A stretch of 5,776 nucleotides of DNA from Pedobacter sp. GTDB lineage: Bacteria; Bacteroidota; Bacteroidia; Sphingobacteriales; Sphingobacteriaceae. The stretch is from positions 1 to 5,776 of the forward strand of contig JASLGV010000119.1 of NCBI GenBank assembly GCA_030149995.1, in the 5' to 3' direction. Shown one piece after another: positions 4,184-5,776 of the stretch. Position numbers and translations under genes: made by a program. Position 1 is the first letter of the stretch. The number at the start of each line of letters is the position of its first letter. The notes beneath the pieces are model-generated. The model saw only the letters and a list, made by a program, of their open reading frames with translations, had not been told where the DNA came from and ran no database searches.

Positions 4184-5776
4184 TTTAGCGTTTTTATTTT
4201 GTGTAAATGTCCAGGTACAGCCGGCCAGTATCATTCTGCCAGGCTGGTTGGGCATCAGGTAGTCTGTATAATTGCCAATATTATCTGCTGTAAGGTGCAG
4301 GGTAAGGCGGTTGTTCATCAGTTTTTTCTGTACAGCGGCATTTACCAGGATATAGCTGTCTACATATACATCGTATGGATCTATATATCCGTTGTTGTCT
4401 ATATCGAGGAAACCATATTTACCACGGTAAACGGCCCTTAACGAGAGGTTTACGCCCCAGGGCTGGTAGTAATAGCCTATCTGTGCATTGGCCATGTGCT
4501 TGCTCCGGTTGGGTAATCCAAAATAATCGGAAGTGGTGGCGGCACGGATACCTGTATTGCTTCTAACGGTTGCATAGGCGCCGGTTCCGTTTTTAATGGC
4601 GCTGATTACTGCTTTGTCTTTCATATCCAGGTATTGATAACCGGCAGAAAGACTCAATCCCTTAAGGGGTTGCCAGCTGATGTTGGCTTCCAGTCCTCTT
4701 GAATACATATTGGCAATGTTGAACCAGGAAAATAGCTGGGCGCCATTTGTTTTAATGCCAATTTGTTGTGATATAATCAGGTTATGAATGCTGTTGTAAA
4801 AACCATTTATACTCAGTTCGAGCTTTTTATAGGGTTTTAATGTTACCTGCAGGTTATAAGAAGCAGAGCTTTCGGGCTTTAAATCTGTTACCTCTGCCGC
4901 ATTTGACCATACTTGCTGAATATCGCCGGCAGCTTTCATCTCGGCAATAGCTGCCTGGATGTTGTTGGCACCCAATACGGTATATCCCTGACTTAAATTG
5001 GTAAAACGCTGATACAGTTGAGCGTAAGTAGGCGATTTAAAACCGGTGCCTACCGATGCTTTAAGTCCGAGCCAGGAGAGCGGCTGGTAATTAAGTCCGG
5101 CAGTTGGATTGAGACGGCCACCGTAAATGTTGTTGCCATCGTAACGAAGTCCGGCTACAGCACTAAATGTAGCAGAAGGTTCCCAGTTTGCCTGGCTATA
5201 GGCAAAATAATTGGTCATATTACCGCCTGCATCGTTGGTTTCGGCCTTGTTAAGCTGGTATTCGCCGCCAATTCCAGAACTGATGGTGATGGACGGATCG
5301 GTTAATTTGAAGCTGTGCTGCACTTCGCCGCGGTGACGGTATTCGGTAAAATTATTTTGTTGCAGCAGGTTCCCGTTTTGCATGAGTTTAACATCCTGCA
5401 GGCTTGAATAACGGGTGAAATAATAGCGACTGATGAGCCGTTGCCCATTGTCAAGGTTATTTTCCATCGATAGGGTTGCGTTGAGATCCTTTTCGTCGAG
5501 CACGTCGCGGGTAGGCATGGCGCCGTAATTGCGATCCATGGTACTGTTTCGGTTTGCATAGCGGGCGGTAAAATTTAAGGCACTGCCTTTACTGATCCGG
5601 TACCTGGCCCGGCCCTGTAAGCTTAAGCTGTTGTAAGGTGGGGCAGTTTTTCCATTTTCCAGATATGGATTTACATTAAAGCCATTGGTATGGTAATAAT
5701 TTCCAGACAGGTATGCGTAGCCATTTCCATTTGAGAAAGGGCTTTCTGCACTGAGGTTTGCATCGGTTGTTGAATA
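4181..5776 (-). CDS. TonB-dependent outer-membrane receptor, C-terminal barrel (5' end off the right edge)
   Basis: The frame is open from the right edge to the stop at 4181-4183, giving 531 visible codons. The in-frame ATG at 5539 is internal, because barrel sequence continues upstream of it without a stop. The N-terminal signal peptide, TonB box and plug domain lie outside the window; HmuR-type receptors usually have about 650-750 residues, so most of the barrel is here. Visible hallmarks are alternating amphipathic strands, 'GTGFKSPTYAQLYQRF' (FKSP codons 5030-5041) and 'DLKPESSASYNLQ' (LKPE codons 4871-4882). These match the FRAP...NPDLKPE region of TonB-dependent haem/siderophore receptors in degenerate form. 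Other hallmarks are the late-barrel 'NIANMYSRGLEANISWQP' and the terminal strand 'PNQPGRMILAGCTWTF'. Seven residues (TQNKNAK) follow the usual terminal aromatic. Residues coded at 4370-4405 form an EF-hand-like loop. Role: energised import of a ligand across the outer membrane, probably haem or a metal complex given the HmuY-like genes behind it. A SusC-type receptor is less likely because no SusD-like gene is present. Confidence 0.92.
   Translation of the reverse strand, partial: YSTTDANLSAESPFSNGNGYAYLSGNYYHTNGFNVNPYLENGKTAPPYNSLSLQGRARYRISKGSALNFTARYANRNSTMDRNYGAMPTRDVLDEKDLNATLSMENNLDNGQRLISRYYFTRYSSLQDVKLMQNGNLLQQNNFTEYRHRGEVQHSFKLTDPSITISSGIGGEYQLNKAETNDAGGNMTNYFAYSQANWEPSATFSAVAGLRYDGNNIYGGRLNPTAGLNYQPLSWLGLKASVGTGFKSPTYAQLYQRFTNLSQGYTVLGANNIQAAIAEMKAAGDIQQVWSNAAEVTDLKPESSASYNLQVTLKPYKKLELSINGFYNSIHNLIISQQIGIKTNGAQLFSWFNIANMYSRGLEANISWQPLKGLSLSAGYQYLDMKDKAVISAIKNGTGAYATVRSNTGIRAATTSDYFGLPNRSKHMANAQIGYYYQPWGVNLSLRAVYRGKYGFLDIDNNGYIDPYDVYVDSYILVNAAVQKKLMNNRLTLHLTADNIGNYTDYLMPNQPGRMILAGCTWTFTQNKNAK
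4370..4405 (-). other. EF-hand-like Ca2+-binding loop inside the receptor
   Basis: Twelve codons read DIDNNGYIDPYD. They fit the canonical EF-hand loop: acidic or Asn residues at positions 1, 3, 5, 9 and 12, Gly at 6 and Ile at 8. The loop sits in a late barrel segment just before the strand VDSYILVNAAVQ, probably on the extracellular side. Similar Asp-rich D-x-N-x-D/N-G loops are known in Bacteroidota SusC-type receptors. Calcium binding is inferred from the pattern only. Confidence 0.6.

Noticed and set aside
4169..5305. Plus-strand open frames at 4169-4441, 4375-4566 and 5018-5305
   Set aside because: They lie antisense to the receptor, have no recognisable domain, and are mirror frames of a strongly supported barrel sequence.
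5302..5559. Second minus-strand open frame inside the receptor
   Set aside because: It is a shifted frame of the receptor. The receptor frame is continuous here, so it is not a frameshift.
4181..5776. SusC-type glycan receptor
   Set aside because: The EF-hand-like loop recalls SusC proteins, but the following genes are HmuY-like rather than SusD-like, and the FKSP/DLKPE region fits haem/siderophore receptors better.

Overview
The window looks like chromosomal DNA from a Bacteroidota member, most likely a Sphingobacteriaceae/Pedobacter-type organism. The grounds are five lipoprotein signal peptides with Bacteroidota-style Cys-Lys-Lys starts, HmuY-type lipoproteins next to a TonB-dependent receptor, A/T-rich leaders without strong Shine-Dalgarno sequences, and moderate GC by eye. 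The genus is an inference.

Every gene I can support lies on the minus strand, so transcription runs from high to low coordinates. In that order: (1) the C-terminal 531 codons of a TonB-dependent outer-membrane receptor whose start lies beyond the right edge (5776-4181); (2) a HmuY-like lipoprotein joined to it by a TAATG stop/start overlap (4181-3474); (3) a second HmuY-like lipoprotein (3445-2663); (4) a lipoprotein with a DUF5018-like N-terminal domain and two predicted beta-sandwich (IPT/TIG-like) domains (2652-1714); (5) a short, divergent HmuY-like lipoprotein (1663-1049); (6) after a 244-bp intergenic region with strong inverted repeats, a paralogue of gene 4 that runs off the left edge (804-1). 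Gaps between genes 1-5 are -1, 28, 10 and 50 bp, so they probably form one operon. Gene 6 may be read through or have its own promoter.

The likely theme is capture and outer-membrane import of a ligand, by analogy to the HmuY/HmuR haem system of Porphyromonas gingivalis. Lipid-anchored HmuY-fold proteins would bind the ligand and hand it to the TonB-dependent barrel. The receptor keeps a degenerate form of the FRAP/NPDL box of haem receptors (FKSP ... DLKPE), which supports a haem- or metal-type ligand without proving it. The unusual points are three different HmuY-like proteins behind one receptor, their interleaving with two DUF5018-like lipoproteins of unknown role, an EF-hand-like loop in the receptor barrel, and mutually exclusive hairpins before the last gene. 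No RNA genes, mobile elements or CRISPR arrays were seen.
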